64,000 nucleotides of DNA from Tropicimonas sp033101155 (GTDB lineage: Bacteria; Pseudomonadota; Alphaproteobacteria; Rhodobacterales; Rhodobacteraceae). Location of the stretch: contig NZ_JAWMPX010000001.1 in the NCBI RefSeq assembly GCF_033101155.1, positions 310,001 through 374,000 of the forward strand, given 5' to 3'. Numbering within the stretch: the first letter of the stretch is position 1; each line of letters starts with the position of its first letter. The notes under the pieces are model-generated. The model had not been told where the DNA came from, searched no databases, and saw only the letters and a program-made list of their open reading frames with translations. A program made the translations under genes and the position numbers. Shown here in pieces: positions 35,734-43,799 of this stretch.

Positions 35734-36984
35734 CTAGGTCGGGTTCGCGTTGTCGCCTTTTTCGAGGGGACGGCGCGCTTCGACGAGCCGGTAGAGCAGG
35801 ATCGCGAAGGCGATCGTGATGAACGAGAAATAGAAGTCGGAAATGACCTGTCGGAACAGGCTCTGATAGGCAACCAGCGCCAGAAGGAAGAGGCAATTAA
35901 CCGGAGATAGAAGGCCTTGGCCCCAGATCCGGAACATACGGAATAGGAGAAAGAAGACCATCGCTGTTCCGAGGAAACCGTACTCACCGAGCATTGTACC
36001 GATGCCGCTGTCGTGAATACCGGTGCCTTCGATGACCGTCGCCCATCCATCGATTCCCAGCATCACATAGGCTTGCGACCCGTGCGAAAGAGGGCTTGCG
36101 AACATGCCTCCTCCGGCCCCCAGCGGAAAGAACTCCGTCGCAAGGGTGAAGCCTCCCGCAAGAATGGCCACCCGGATATAGCGGAGACCGGAATCCAACG
36201 TTTGTGTCGCCTTCTGAACGGTGTCGAGAATTCCGAACTCCGTGATCAGAAGGTAGAGCGTGGCGGTGGCGATGACCGGCGCGACCAGCATCGTGGAAAG
36301 GCTATGTTGGCTGACGTGACGAAAATAGAGGAAGATCAACGGGGTGATCGCAATATAGGAGCGCGATCCGGTCAGCAAAAGGATGGCCAGCATAAGCAGA
36401 GCCAGGGGTTTCTTGCGGCCCACAAACCAGAAATACAGGAAAAGCAAGCTCGCCAACGCACCCTGACGGTTGGCATTGAGGAAGAATCCGACCATGCGCT
36501 CCGTGTTCATTTTGAAGGAGACGTCAGGCAGAAGAGAAATGAAAAAAGACGGGAAGGACAGGCTCACCGCGCCTCCGACAACGCAGAAGACAAACAAGGC
36601 CCGCATTACATTGCTCAAGTCGTAGAGTGGGGCATTTCGAAAGGCGAAAGCGACCAGAGGGAGCTTCCAGAACAGCAGGGCGGACAGGATCGAGATCGGA
36701 AGCGTCGGGTTGAGGCCGCCAAAGGAAGAGAGCAGGGTCAGGCAGAGAAGGCCGGCGAAATAGACCGCCGCCAGCATGTGAACACGACCATGGAGCAGGC
36801 TCAACGATAGTCCGATCGCGAAGGCTCCAACCAAGAAGAGCTCATCGAGTTGGGACAGAGCGGATAGCTTTGTCGTCCTCACAAGGAAGGTCGCGCTGAA
36901 AAGAAGCACGAGGAGCGTCGGCCAGATGATACGCGGAATGATCCCATGTGGATTGGGCAGTGGTCTGTTGACCAGCTCGGTCAT
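35734..36984 (-). CDS. O-antigen polymerase/ligase-like membrane protein (Wzy_C type)
   Basis: 416 residues with 10-12 hydrophobic segments and one larger periplasmic loop near residues 280-325 that contains GGGMFASPLSHGSQAYVML. MLLAILLLTGSRSYIAI resembles the LLLTGSRS motif typical of O-antigen ligase and Wzy proteins. It probably polymerises or ligates an exopolysaccharide or O-chain. It stands alone, away from the export genes at 1.4 and 47-52 kb. The alternative is a hypothetical polysaccharide-repeat-unit polymerase of the EpsG/ExoQ group. Confidence 0.75.
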   Translation of the reverse strand: MTELVNRPLPNPHGIIPRIIWPTLLVLLFSATFLVRTTKLSALSQLDELFLVGAFAIGLSLSLLHGRVHMLAAVYFAGLLCLTLLSSFGGLNPTLPISILSALLFWKLPLVAFAFRNAPLYDLSNVMRALFVFCVVGGAVSLSFPSFFISLLPDVSFKMNTERMVGFFLNANRQGALASLLFLYFWFVGRKKPLALLMLAILLLTGSRSYIAITPLIFLYFRHVSQHSLSTMLVAPVIATATLYLLITEFGILDTVQKATQTLDSGLRYIRVAILAGGFTLATEFFPLGAGGGMFASPLSHGSQAYVMLGIDGWATVIEGTGIHDSGIGTMLGEYGFLGTAMVFFLLFRMFRIWGQGLLSPVNCLFLLALVAYQSLFRQVISDFYFSFITIAFAILLYRLVEARRPLEKGDNANPT

Positions 36985-37336
36985 GTCAGCTTCCAGATCT
37001 TCTTCGATGCCCGATACGGGATGGAGTCCAGCGCACGCTAGAGGAGTTTCGATTTGGCGTCCATTGCTTCAAACGAACCTCGCTCGAGCGATACCCTCCC
37101 ATCTTCCAGGGCGGAAACGGGCTCTCCGGCGGGTATGATGGTGACCGAGGAGAGTGGTCTCTCAACCCGAATTGCATTGGTCGATGAGAAAAACCGGACT
37201 TAACGGGAAAGGTCGAGTTTCGGGTACTCGACGTGGTGCGCGGCGGCCGTCTACCGACCGGATCTATGTCATCTGCTTACCTGGGCGAGGTGGTCCTGGG
37301 TGCCAGATTCCATTTGGGCATGTCCCCTGACGACTA
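36985..37336. other. Intergenic gap between the Wzy-like gene and fliP
   Basis: 352 nt. It includes a small inverted repeat GTCGAG...CTCGAC (37212-37232) and an uncharacterised 24-codon open frame 37266-37340 on the plus strand. The downstream partners usually found beyond fliP in Rhodobacterales are not here. I see no confident gene. Confidence 0.5.
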
Positions 37337-38074
37337 TTAGAAATAGCCCGTCACAAGTGCTTCGGCGATCAGCGTCCAGCCATTTGCTACCGCAAAGAAT
37401 GCAAGCTTGAAGGGAAGCGAGACAAGCGCTGGCGGAACCATCATCATCCCCATCGACATGAGGATCGCGGCGACGACAAGGTCAATGATCAGGAAGGGCA
37501 GAAAGATCAGGAAGCCGACTTGAAATGCATTGGACATCTCGCTCAAAAGAAACGCCGGAATTAGTACCGATTGGGGAGGCGCAGTGACATCGGCCTGGCC
37601 GCCGGAGGTGTTGGCTCGTAGTTCCGCCATGGTTTCCAATGTCTCCGGATCGACCCGCGCCAACATGAATGTGCGGAATGGTTCGACAATTCTTGAGATG
37701 GCTGTTTCGGCGGGCATTTCCTCGCGCAGGAAGGGCTGCACACCGTCGGACCATGCCTCGAGCAACACCGGATCCATAACGTAATAGGTCAGGACCAATG
37801 CCACAGAGATGATCAGCATATTGGGTGGCGATTGTTGCAGGCCGAGGGCTTGCCGCAGAATCGAAAACACCGTCACGATGAAGGGAAAACAGGTCGCCAT
37901 GATCAGCAAACCGGGCGCGAAGCCGATCAACGCGACAACTGCAAAGAGCTGGATACTCAGCCCGGTGAGAGAAACGTCCTCACCAAGCGCCAGAGAGAGG
38001 TCCTGAGCTGATGCGATGCCGGGCACCAACACCATCAATCCCAAAAGCAGCAGGGTGGCCGATATCAAGCGCAT
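37337..38074 (-). CDS. fliP: Flagellar type III export protein FliP
   Basis: 245 residues, the standard FliP length. A signal-like N-terminus (LLLLGLMVLVPGIASA) precedes four core membrane segments. The family motifs MATCFPFIVTVFSILRQALGLQQSPPNM and VMDPV are seen in pieces near residues 60-100, and the C-terminus has FQVGFLIFLPFLIIDLVVAAILMSMGMMMVPP. FliP forms the export-gate pore of the flagellar secretion system. It is the last gene of the fliF-fliH-fliN-fliP set, 6 nt after fliN. Confidence 0.95.
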   Translation of the reverse strand: MRLISATLLLLGLMVLVPGIASAQDLSLALGEDVSLTGLSIQLFAVVALIGFAPGLLIMATCFPFIVTVFSILRQALGLQQSPPNMLIISVALVLTYYVMDPVLLEAWSDGVQPFLREEMPAETAISRIVEPFRTFMLARVDPETLETMAELRANTSGGQADVTAPPQSVLIPAFLLSEMSNAFQVGFLIFLPFLIIDLVVAAILMSMGMMMVPPALVSLPFKLAFFAVANGWTLIAEALVTGYF

Positions 38075-38080
38075 GAGGCG

Positions 38081-38362
38081 TCAGACCCCCGTCGCCTCGC
38101 CGAGACCGGCGATTTCGATCAACCTGACGGCAAGCTGTCCTTCCCCATCGCCCTCCTGTTCGATCAACTCGCCCCGCGCGATCAACTTGTCGCCGACATA
38201 AAGTTCGACCGGGTCCTCGACCTTCCTGTCGAGGGGCAGCACAGCATTGCGTTCCAGTTTCAGCAACTCGGAGATTCTTGGACGCGCCCTGCCAACGGAG
38301 ACCTGGACCTCGACGGGAACCTGGGAAAATGGATGCCCGGTTTCGTTCGATATATCAGACAT
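38081..38362 (-). CDS. fliN: Flagellar motor switch protein FliN
   Basis: 93 residues, a short SpoA-domain form. VEVQVSVGRARPRISELLKLERNAVLPLDR is the family start (pieces), with VELYVGDKLIARGELIEQEGD and AVRLIEIAGL. It builds the C-ring with FliM and FliG. Its start overlaps the fliH stop by 8 nt, an obvious co-translation arrangement. Confidence 0.93.
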   Translation of the reverse strand: MSDISNETGHPFSQVPVEVQVSVGRARPRISELLKLERNAVLPLDRKVEDPVELYVGDKLIARGELIEQEGDGEGQLAVRLIEIAGLGEATGV

Positions 38363-38957
38363 TTACTGCCTCCATCTGGTCAGGTATCTCGAAAAACTCG
38401 GCGACCGCGTCGGACAGGCCCTCGAGTACAGCCTCGAGGTCGATCTTCTGTTCACTGCTGCCGAGGCGGATATAGGCTTGCCCTTCACCAAGAGACGCTT
38501 CCTCTCGCACCTGGACGGGCGGCGCGATCATTCCTTCGATAAGGATACGAATTCGATCTGCGTTTTCGGGATTCACGACAATCTCTGCGGTGATATCGGC
38601 TGCGCTTTCCGCAGCTTCGTTGACTCGTTCAACAATCATCTGGCCGAGCGTGCGTTCCATCGTACCGGGCAGAACACGCGAAACGACCCCTTTCAGGATG
38701 CCCTCCATTTCGCGAAGCACCGCACTGCGGGCTTCATGGTAGGTAAAGGACAAGGCCTGAAGGTTTCCTGCCAGCTCAGCGGTAATGGTCGCTTGCTCTT
38801 CCGCATGCGCTTTCGCCGCATCATCCCAGCCATCCTTGTAGCCCCGGTCGAAGGATTGGAGTCGTTCGTCTTCAAGGAGATTGTCCGAAACCGGCATTGA
38901 AACGGATGCTACGGGATCAGCCGTGTCAAAGCTCTCGAGTTGCCAGGGCCGGCTCAT
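38355..38957 (-). CDS. fliH: FliH-like flagellar export stator protein
   Basis: 200 residues, mostly helical. The N-terminal FDRGYKDGWDDAAKAHAEEQ is typical of FliH-type proteins that bind the FliI ATPase, followed by a coiled-coil region and an alpha/beta C-terminal domain. Alphaproteobacterial FliH is highly divergent, so sequence identity is low and position between fliF and fliN carries much of the call. It overlaps fliF by 4 nt (ATGA) and fliN by 8 nt. Confidence 0.75.
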   Translation of the reverse strand: MSRPWQLESFDTADPVASVSMPVSDNLLEDERLQSFDRGYKDGWDDAAKAHAEEQATITAELAGNLQALSFTYHEARSAVLREMEGILKGVVSRVLPGTMERTLGQMIVERVNEAAESAADITAEIVVNPENADRIRILIEGMIAPPVQVREEASLGEGQAYIRLGSSEQKIDLEAVLEGLSDAVAEFFEIPDQMEAVNV

Positions 38958-40576
38958 TTCGCTTTCTCCTTATCATCTTCCATCCAGGTCTTGAGCACCT
39001 CAACAGTGTCCTGCTGACGATCTCGGATCAGCTGTCGCAACCGCTCAACGGGATCATCCGAGTCCATCGGAAGCATCGGCAATCCGCCCTCGGAGGCAGC
39101 CCCAAACCCGATATCCGGTAGGGCCATCGTGTTGTCGCCCGTGTCGATCTCTCCGGTGAGGGCTTCGGGCCGTCCTTCAGCCGTTTCGGCGATCAGGCCT
39201 TCGGCAGAAGCCGGGGGCGAGAGCTCGAGCATCTGGGGCGCCGACTTCTGCATCATGATCGGGCGAACGACGAAAAGGCCCAGGATCAATGCGACAATCG
39301 ACAACACGGCGATCTGGGCAATCGAGATCATGTCCAGACGACTCATGCCGTTCTCAGAAGGCAGGCTTCCGGAAGTTGCCAAAGGCTGAAACTCGAGCGA
39401 CCGGATCGTAATTTGATCGCCCCGCGCTTCGTCGTACCCGACAGCGGCTTCGATCAGCGATTTCAGGTCGTTCAATTCTTCCTCGGAGCGCGGCAGGGTG
39501 ACCTCGGCGCCGGCGTCATTGACCTGTGAAACTGCATTGACCAGCACCGCAACTGTCATGCGCTTCACCGCGCCGGGCACGCGCAGGATTTCCCGCTGTG
39601 TCTCGGACACCTCGTAATTCGTGCGTTCCCGGGTCTGGCTGTCCTGGTCGGACTGCTCGCGACCGCCAGAACCGACGTCGCCGTCGGGCAGGTTGCTTGC
39701 GACCGTGACCCCATTGCCTCCGGATCCCTTGGAAGACGAAGAAAGCTCTTCTGTTTCCGTTGAAATGGCGACCCGGCCTTCCGGGTCGAAACGCCTTTCA
39801 ACGATCGATTCACGTTCCGTGACCGCTTCGAGACTCAGTTCCACGATTGCATTTCCCGGTCCGACTCTGGCTTCCAGCAACCGCTCGACATTGCGTTTGA
39901 GCGCGGCGGCCCGCTTCGTCGATTCCACCGATGGCGTGACCTCTCCCCCGATGACCTGGCCGCTATCCCCATCAATCACGGAGACTTCCTCGGGTTTCAG
40001 GCTCGGCACAGCAGAAGCGACAAGAAATCGAAGCCCGCGCGCATTGGTTTCTGTCAGCGCCGCGCTCGCAGCGGTCACAACGACGGAAGCCGTCGCACCC
40101 TGATTGCGGCGAAAACCACTCGCCGGTGGTGTCGAGATATGCACTCGCGCAGACTTGATCTGCGGGCTTGAGACGATGGTTCGAGCGAGTTCACCTTCCT
40201 TGGCGCGCCAATAGGCGGCATCGAACATCTGAGATGTCGTGCCAAATCCCGACAGGTTGTCGAGCAGTTCATATCCAGCCGAACCATTCGCCGGCAGACC
40301 CTGACCGGCCAGGATCATACGCAGCTCGTCTCTCTGGCTGGCGTCAACGTAGATTGAACTTCCACGGACTTCGTACACAACGCCCTGTTGTTCGAGTGCA
40401 GTGACAACATCGCCGGCCGCACGACTCTCCAGCCCGGCGTATAGCAATTCCAGGCGTTTGGTAGAGACCATCTGTGACAACGCAAGTACGGCCGCGAACA
40501 TGGCGACCGTCGCCACGACCACGGTCACCTTGCGGCGTGTGTCCAGTCCTGACCAAATCCCGAGTACGTTCTGCAC
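38954..40576 (-). CDS. fliF: Flagellar MS-ring protein FliF
   Basis: 540 residues. Two transmembrane helices, near residues 17-38 (KVTVVVATVAMFAAVLALSQ) and 420-445 (IAQIAVLSIVALILGLFVVR), flank the periplasmic ring domain, in which LYAGLESRAAGDVVTALEQQG and GTTSQMFDAAYWRAKEGELART are recognisable. The C-terminal tail is the FliG-binding end. Start is GTG with GGAGGG 7 nt upstream. It heads the four-gene block; its usual upstream neighbour fliL is 22 kb away in this window. Confidence 0.95.
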   Translation of the reverse strand: MQNVLGIWSGLDTRRKVTVVVATVAMFAAVLALSQMVSTKRLELLYAGLESRAAGDVVTALEQQGVVYEVRGSSIYVDASQRDELRMILAGQGLPANGSAGYELLDNLSGFGTTSQMFDAAYWRAKEGELARTIVSSPQIKSARVHISTPPASGFRRNQGATASVVVTAASAALTETNARGLRFLVASAVPSLKPEEVSVIDGDSGQVIGGEVTPSVESTKRAAALKRNVERLLEARVGPGNAIVELSLEAVTERESIVERRFDPEGRVAISTETEELSSSSKGSGGNGVTVASNLPDGDVGSGGREQSDQDSQTRERTNYEVSETQREILRVPGAVKRMTVAVLVNAVSQVNDAGAEVTLPRSEEELNDLKSLIEAAVGYDEARGDQITIRSLEFQPLATSGSLPSENGMSRLDMISIAQIAVLSIVALILGLFVVRPIMMQKSAPQMLELSPPASAEGLIAETAEGRPEALTGEIDTGDNTMALPDIGFGAASEGGLPMLPMDSDDPVERLRQLIRDRQQDTVEVLKTWMEDDKEKAK

Positions 40577-40884
40577 GCGACACCCTCCATGAAACCGACT
40601 CTTCTGAGTCTTGGGGGCATCTTTCCCGAATCCTGCTTAAGATCAGCCTAATGCAAACCCCTTGGAATCTTTTGAAATGCGAAAAACGCAGGACGCCGCG
40701 GACTCAAGTGAAAGCTGGCCTGGAATGGCGGCGCCGGAAATCCGCCCGAGTGACAAAAAGAATTGCGATTCGTGGATGTGCTGCCTATTACGCCATCTTC
40801 GATAGCGGAAGAAGACAGACACGAGACCTGATATACGGTATCGACCGTAGCTCGCATGGGGTTCCGAAACGGAAGGCAACAAGA
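40577..40884. other. Divergent intergenic region fliF-yhhQ
   Basis: 308 nt between fliF (minus) and yhhQ (plus). It contains both leaders. I see no -24/-12 sigma-54 element, no preQ1-like riboswitch and no reliable ORF. It marks one edge of the flagellar block. Confidence 0.5.
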
Positions 40885-41517
40885 ATGACACGCAGATTTC
40901 TCCCCGGCATCCTGGCCATGGCAGCGGTTGTCGTGGTTTCCAATATTCTCGTCCAGCACCTGCTTGGGCAATGGCTGACATGGGGTGCGTTAACCTATCC
41001 CTTCGCGTTTCTCGTCACCGACCTTATGAACCGGCTCTACGGTGCCGGCCCGGCACGCAGGGTCGTTTTCATCGGCTTTCTCGTCGGAGTCGCCTGCTCT
41101 CTCATCGGCAGCCAGATCCATGGTGAGTTCGGGCCGCTCGTCACGCTTCGTGTCGCGCTTGGATCCGGAACCGCCTTCCTCGCCGCCCAACTGCTGGATA
41201 TTGCGGTGTTCGACCGCCTTCGTGAGGGCCGTTGGTGGCGCGCACCGCTTGCATCGACCCTTGTCGGCTCCTCCCTGGATACCGTGATCTTCTTTTCGAT
41301 AGCCTTTTCGGCCACGTTCAATGGGCTGGAACCAGGCAATATCCCGACTTGGGCTCAGGACAGCCTCCCCGTGTTGGGCACTGGCCCGGAAGCTCCGCTC
41401 TGGGTCTCGCTCGCGTTTGCCGACTGGATGGTCAAGCTGTCGCTTGCCCTGATCGCATTGGTTCCGTTCCGCCTCATTGTTGGGCGTTTGCAGCGGCAGG
41501 CTGCAGATATTCATTGA
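40885..41517 (+). CDS. yhhQ: Queuosine precursor transporter (VUT/YhhQ family)
   Basis: 210 residues from the ATG at 40885, with GGAAGG upstream. Six hydrophobic segments. Typical VUT motifs: LTYPFAFLVTDLMNRLYG near residue 36 with its D-x-x-N, and GSSLDTVIFFSIAF near 133. It imports queuine or preQ0/preQ1 for the wobble-base modification of tRNA. A longer open frame upstream (from 40474) is not part of the protein. Confidence 0.9.
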   Translation: MTRRFLPGILAMAAVVVVSNILVQHLLGQWLTWGALTYPFAFLVTDLMNRLYGAGPARRVVFIGFLVGVACSLIGSQIHGEFGPLVTLRVALGSGTAFLAAQLLDIAVFDRLREGRWWRAPLASTLVGSSLDTVIFFSIAFSATFNGLEPGNIPTWAQDSLPVLGTGPEAPLWVSLAFADWMVKLSLALIALVPFRLIVGRLQRQAADIH

Positions 41518-41576
41518 CAGGTAACCGTTTTGTGCCACGCTGAAAGCAACCGCAACAAGCGAAAGGAGGTGATCCA

Positions 41577-41633
41577 GTGTCGAGAGTCATGCTGGAGAAG
41601 GGTGTCGATGATATCGAGGAGACCCGCCGTTAG
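41577..41633 (+). CDS. 18-residue mini-ORF with an optimal ribosome site
   Basis: GTG start at 41577, stop TAG at 41631. The peptide is MSRVMLEKGVDDIEETRR, strongly charged and without a hydrophobic segment. GGAGG lies 7 nt before the start inside the 17-nt perfect 16S-tail complement, so ribosome recruitment should be very strong. It could be a regulatory leader peptide or a real microprotein. An internal ATG (41589) would give 14 residues. Too short for family recognition. Confidence 0.5.
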   Translation: MSRVMLEKGVDDIEETRR

Positions 41634-41704
41634 GCAGGCCCGAGAGGCCTAGGTTCCTCGACGGACTTATGTGTCCATGAGACCTCACCTCCATGATAGC
41701 TCGG

Positions 41705-41734
41705 AAGGCCGCTCCGGATAGGAGCGGCCTTTTC
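41705..41734 (+). terminator. Intrinsic terminator of the SD/anti-SD element
   Basis: AAGGCCGCTCC (41705-41715) pairs perfectly with GGAGCGGCCTT (41721-41731) around GGATA, followed by a short T-rich tail. It separates this element from arfB, which starts 200 nt further on. Confidence 0.85.
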
Positions 41735-41946
41735 ATTTCACTATCAGCCGGTTTGTTCTGTCTTCCGTTTTCGCCTGCGCTGAGCCGGTGCCCATTGATC
41801 TTCTGAAGCCCCCTCATCGCTCCGAGCCTCTAGTATCAGGGCGATGCCTGGTGGAAATCAGATGTGGCGCGATGGACAGACGGCTCTTTTCAGGCTGGAA
41901 GACCACGCCGCCTTCAGCCTATTGGAAGGCAGGAGACGTCGGAAAA

Positions 41947-42369
41947 ATGCTTAGAATCAGCGAAGAGATCATGATCGAGGACTGGGAACTGACCGAGCAG
42001 TTCAGCCGATCCTCCGGGCCGGGCGGTCAGAACGTCAACAAGGTGTCGACGGCGGTAGAGCTGCGCTTCGAGGCCGCGCGCAGCCCTGGCTTGAGCGGTG
42101 CCGTCAAGTCGCGCCTCAAACGGATTGCCGGACGCAAATGGACGGCCGACGGTGCGGTCCTTCTGCGCGTAGAAGACACTCGCAGCCAAGCGCGAAATCG
42201 CGAAATCGCGCGCGAGCGGTTGGCCGAAATGATCCGGAAAGCTCTGCAGGCGCCACGCAGGCGGATCGCAACGCGCCCCACTTTGTCCTCCAAGCGCCGC
42301 AGGTTGGAAAAGAAGAGCCAGCGAGGTGCGGTCAAGGCATTGCGAAAGCCGGTTTCGGACAAGGATTGA
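41947..42369 (+). CDS. arfB: Peptidyl-tRNA hydrolase/ribosome-rescue factor ArfB
   Basis: 140 residues from the ATG at 41947 (GGAGA upstream). The release-factor GGQ motif is SSGPGGQNVNKVST (G26-Q28). The C-terminal tail is basic and disordered (PTLSSKRRRLEKKSQRG), which in ArfB/YaeJ inserts into the empty mRNA channel of stalled ribosomes. It hydrolyses peptidyl-tRNA on non-stop complexes. The frame opens further upstream but the extra sequence is not family-like. Its nearest upstream neighbour is the SD/anti-SD element. Confidence 0.93.
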   Translation: MLRISEEIMIEDWELTEQFSRSSGPGGQNVNKVSTAVELRFEAARSPGLSGAVKSRLKRIAGRKWTADGAVLLRVEDTRSQARNREIARERLAEMIRKALQAPRRRIATRPTLSSKRRRLEKKSQRGAVKALRKPVSDKD

Positions 42370-42438
42370 GAGCGTCTCAGGGAAGTCGACCGCCCTCTGT
42401 CGCGCCAAGACGACTCTTCGGTCGGCTGTAGCGTGCCC

Positions 42439-43731
42439 CTAGACTGTCACCGCAATTGGTGTCTGTTCTCCGACCTCAAATACACGCTTGTATCTCGCGA
42501 CCTCCTCGGGCGGCCCCATCGACTTGTTGGGATTGTCGGACAGTTTGACGGTCGGCATGCCATTGGCCGCAACAGCCTTGCAGACGAGCGAAAACGGTCG
42601 CAAGGCATCGTCTGGCACGAGCCCCATGAAGTCATTTGTGAGCAGGGTGCCCCAGCCGAAACTCGCTCGGACACGGCCGTTGAATCGGTGGTGCAAGTCG
42701 ATGATCCGGTCCTCGTCTAGACCATCCGAAAAGATGACAAGTTTTTCACGAGGATCTTCCCCGCGCGATTCCCACCATGCGATTGCCGTCTCGGCGCCTT
42801 CCACGGGGTCTCCGCTGTCGATCCGGATTCCGGTCCATCCTGCAAGCCAATCGGGTGCTCGTTCGAGAAAGCCCTTGGTTCCGTAGGTGTCTGGCAAGAT
42901 GATAAGCAGGTTTCCATCATGCTCGTCCTGCCAATCCTCCAGGACCTGGTAGGGCGCCTGTGCCAATGCGGCATCGTCCTCGGCCAGCGCGGCATAGACC
43001 ATGGGCAGTTCATGGGCATTCGTCCCGATTGCCTCGACCTCACGCCGCATTGCGATCAGGCAGTTGGACGTCCCGATAAAGGTATCGCCGAGTCCTTCCA
43101 TCATCGCCTGGACGCACCAGTCCTGCCACAGGAAGGAATGGCGACGTCTCGTGCCGAAATCCGCGATCTTCAGGTCAGGCACCTTTCGCAGTCTCTCGAC
43201 CTTTTCCCAGAGCTTGGTCATCGCGCGCGCGTAGAGCACCTGCAGCTCGAATTTCTTCATCTGATTCAGGACAGCCCGGCCACGCAGTTCCATCAGGATC
43301 GTCAAGGCCGGGATTTCCCAGAGCATGACCTCGTGCCAGGCCCCTTCGAAGCTCAGCTCGTATTGCCCGTCGCGTTTTTCCAACTTGTATTCCGGCAGGC
43401 GCATTTGCTCGAACCATTCCATGAAATCCGGCCGAAACATCTGGCGCTTGCCGTAGAAGGTGTTGCCGCGCAGCCAGGTGCTCTCGCCGCGCGTCAGGGA
43501 CAGGGAGCGGGCATAGTCGAGATGTTCCCGCAACTCCCCTTCGTCGATCAACTCGGCCAGATGGATATCCGAACTCCGGTTGATCAGGGAGAATTCGACG
43601 CGGGCATCAGGCTTGTTGCGAAAGATCGACTGACACATCAACAGCTTGTAAAAATCCAAGTCGATCATTGAGCGGACGATCGGGTCGATCTTCCATTTGT
43701 GGTTCCAAACGCGCGTGGCGATATCCACCAT
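42439..43731 (-). CDS. pncB: Nicotinate phosphoribosyltransferase PncB
   Basis: 430 residues. It converts nicotinate and PRPP to nicotinate mononucleotide (NAD salvage). Family motifs: LDFYKLLMCQSIF near residue 24, DFGTRRRHSFLWQDWC near 191, GTSNCLIAMR and GIRIDSGDP. The C-terminal FGWGTLLTNDFMG is the PRPP/product loop. Together with pncA on the same strand it would convert nicotinamide to NaMN, but a histidine kinase gene sits between them. Confidence 0.95.
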   Translation of the reverse strand: MVDIATRVWNHKWKIDPIVRSMIDLDFYKLLMCQSIFRNKPDARVEFSLINRSSDIHLAELIDEGELREHLDYARSLSLTRGESTWLRGNTFYGKRQMFRPDFMEWFEQMRLPEYKLEKRDGQYELSFEGAWHEVMLWEIPALTILMELRGRAVLNQMKKFELQVLYARAMTKLWEKVERLRKVPDLKIADFGTRRRHSFLWQDWCVQAMMEGLGDTFIGTSNCLIAMRREVEAIGTNAHELPMVYAALAEDDAALAQAPYQVLEDWQDEHDGNLLIILPDTYGTKGFLERAPDWLAGWTGIRIDSGDPVEGAETAIAWWESRGEDPREKLVIFSDGLDEDRIIDLHHRFNGRVRASFGWGTLLTNDFMGLVPDDALRPFSLVCKAVAANGMPTVKLSDNPNKSMGPPEEVARYKRVFEVGEQTPIAVTV

Positions 43732-43799
43732 GAAGCGACCCTTTCTCTTACAGTACGGTTCAGGCTATCGACACGCGCGCCGGAAGGAAAGAGGCGAAC

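Larger units (their letters stand above)
41561..41735 (+). ncRNA. Candidate structured RNA with perfect SD and anti-SD mimic
   Basis: The element begins with GAAAGGAGGTGATCCAG (41561-41577), a 17-nt perfect complement of the bacterial 16S rRNA 3' tail. Downstream, TCACCTCC (41685-41692) is exactly complementary to GGAGGTGA within it and copies the 16S tail. Between them are a short ORF, a hairpin AGGCC-CGAGA-GGCCT (41636-41650) and a GGAC...GTCC pair. It ends in an 11-bp terminator (41705-41734). The length, terminator and pairing make it look like a self-contained small RNA or leader. Function is inferred, not known. Confidence 0.5.
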
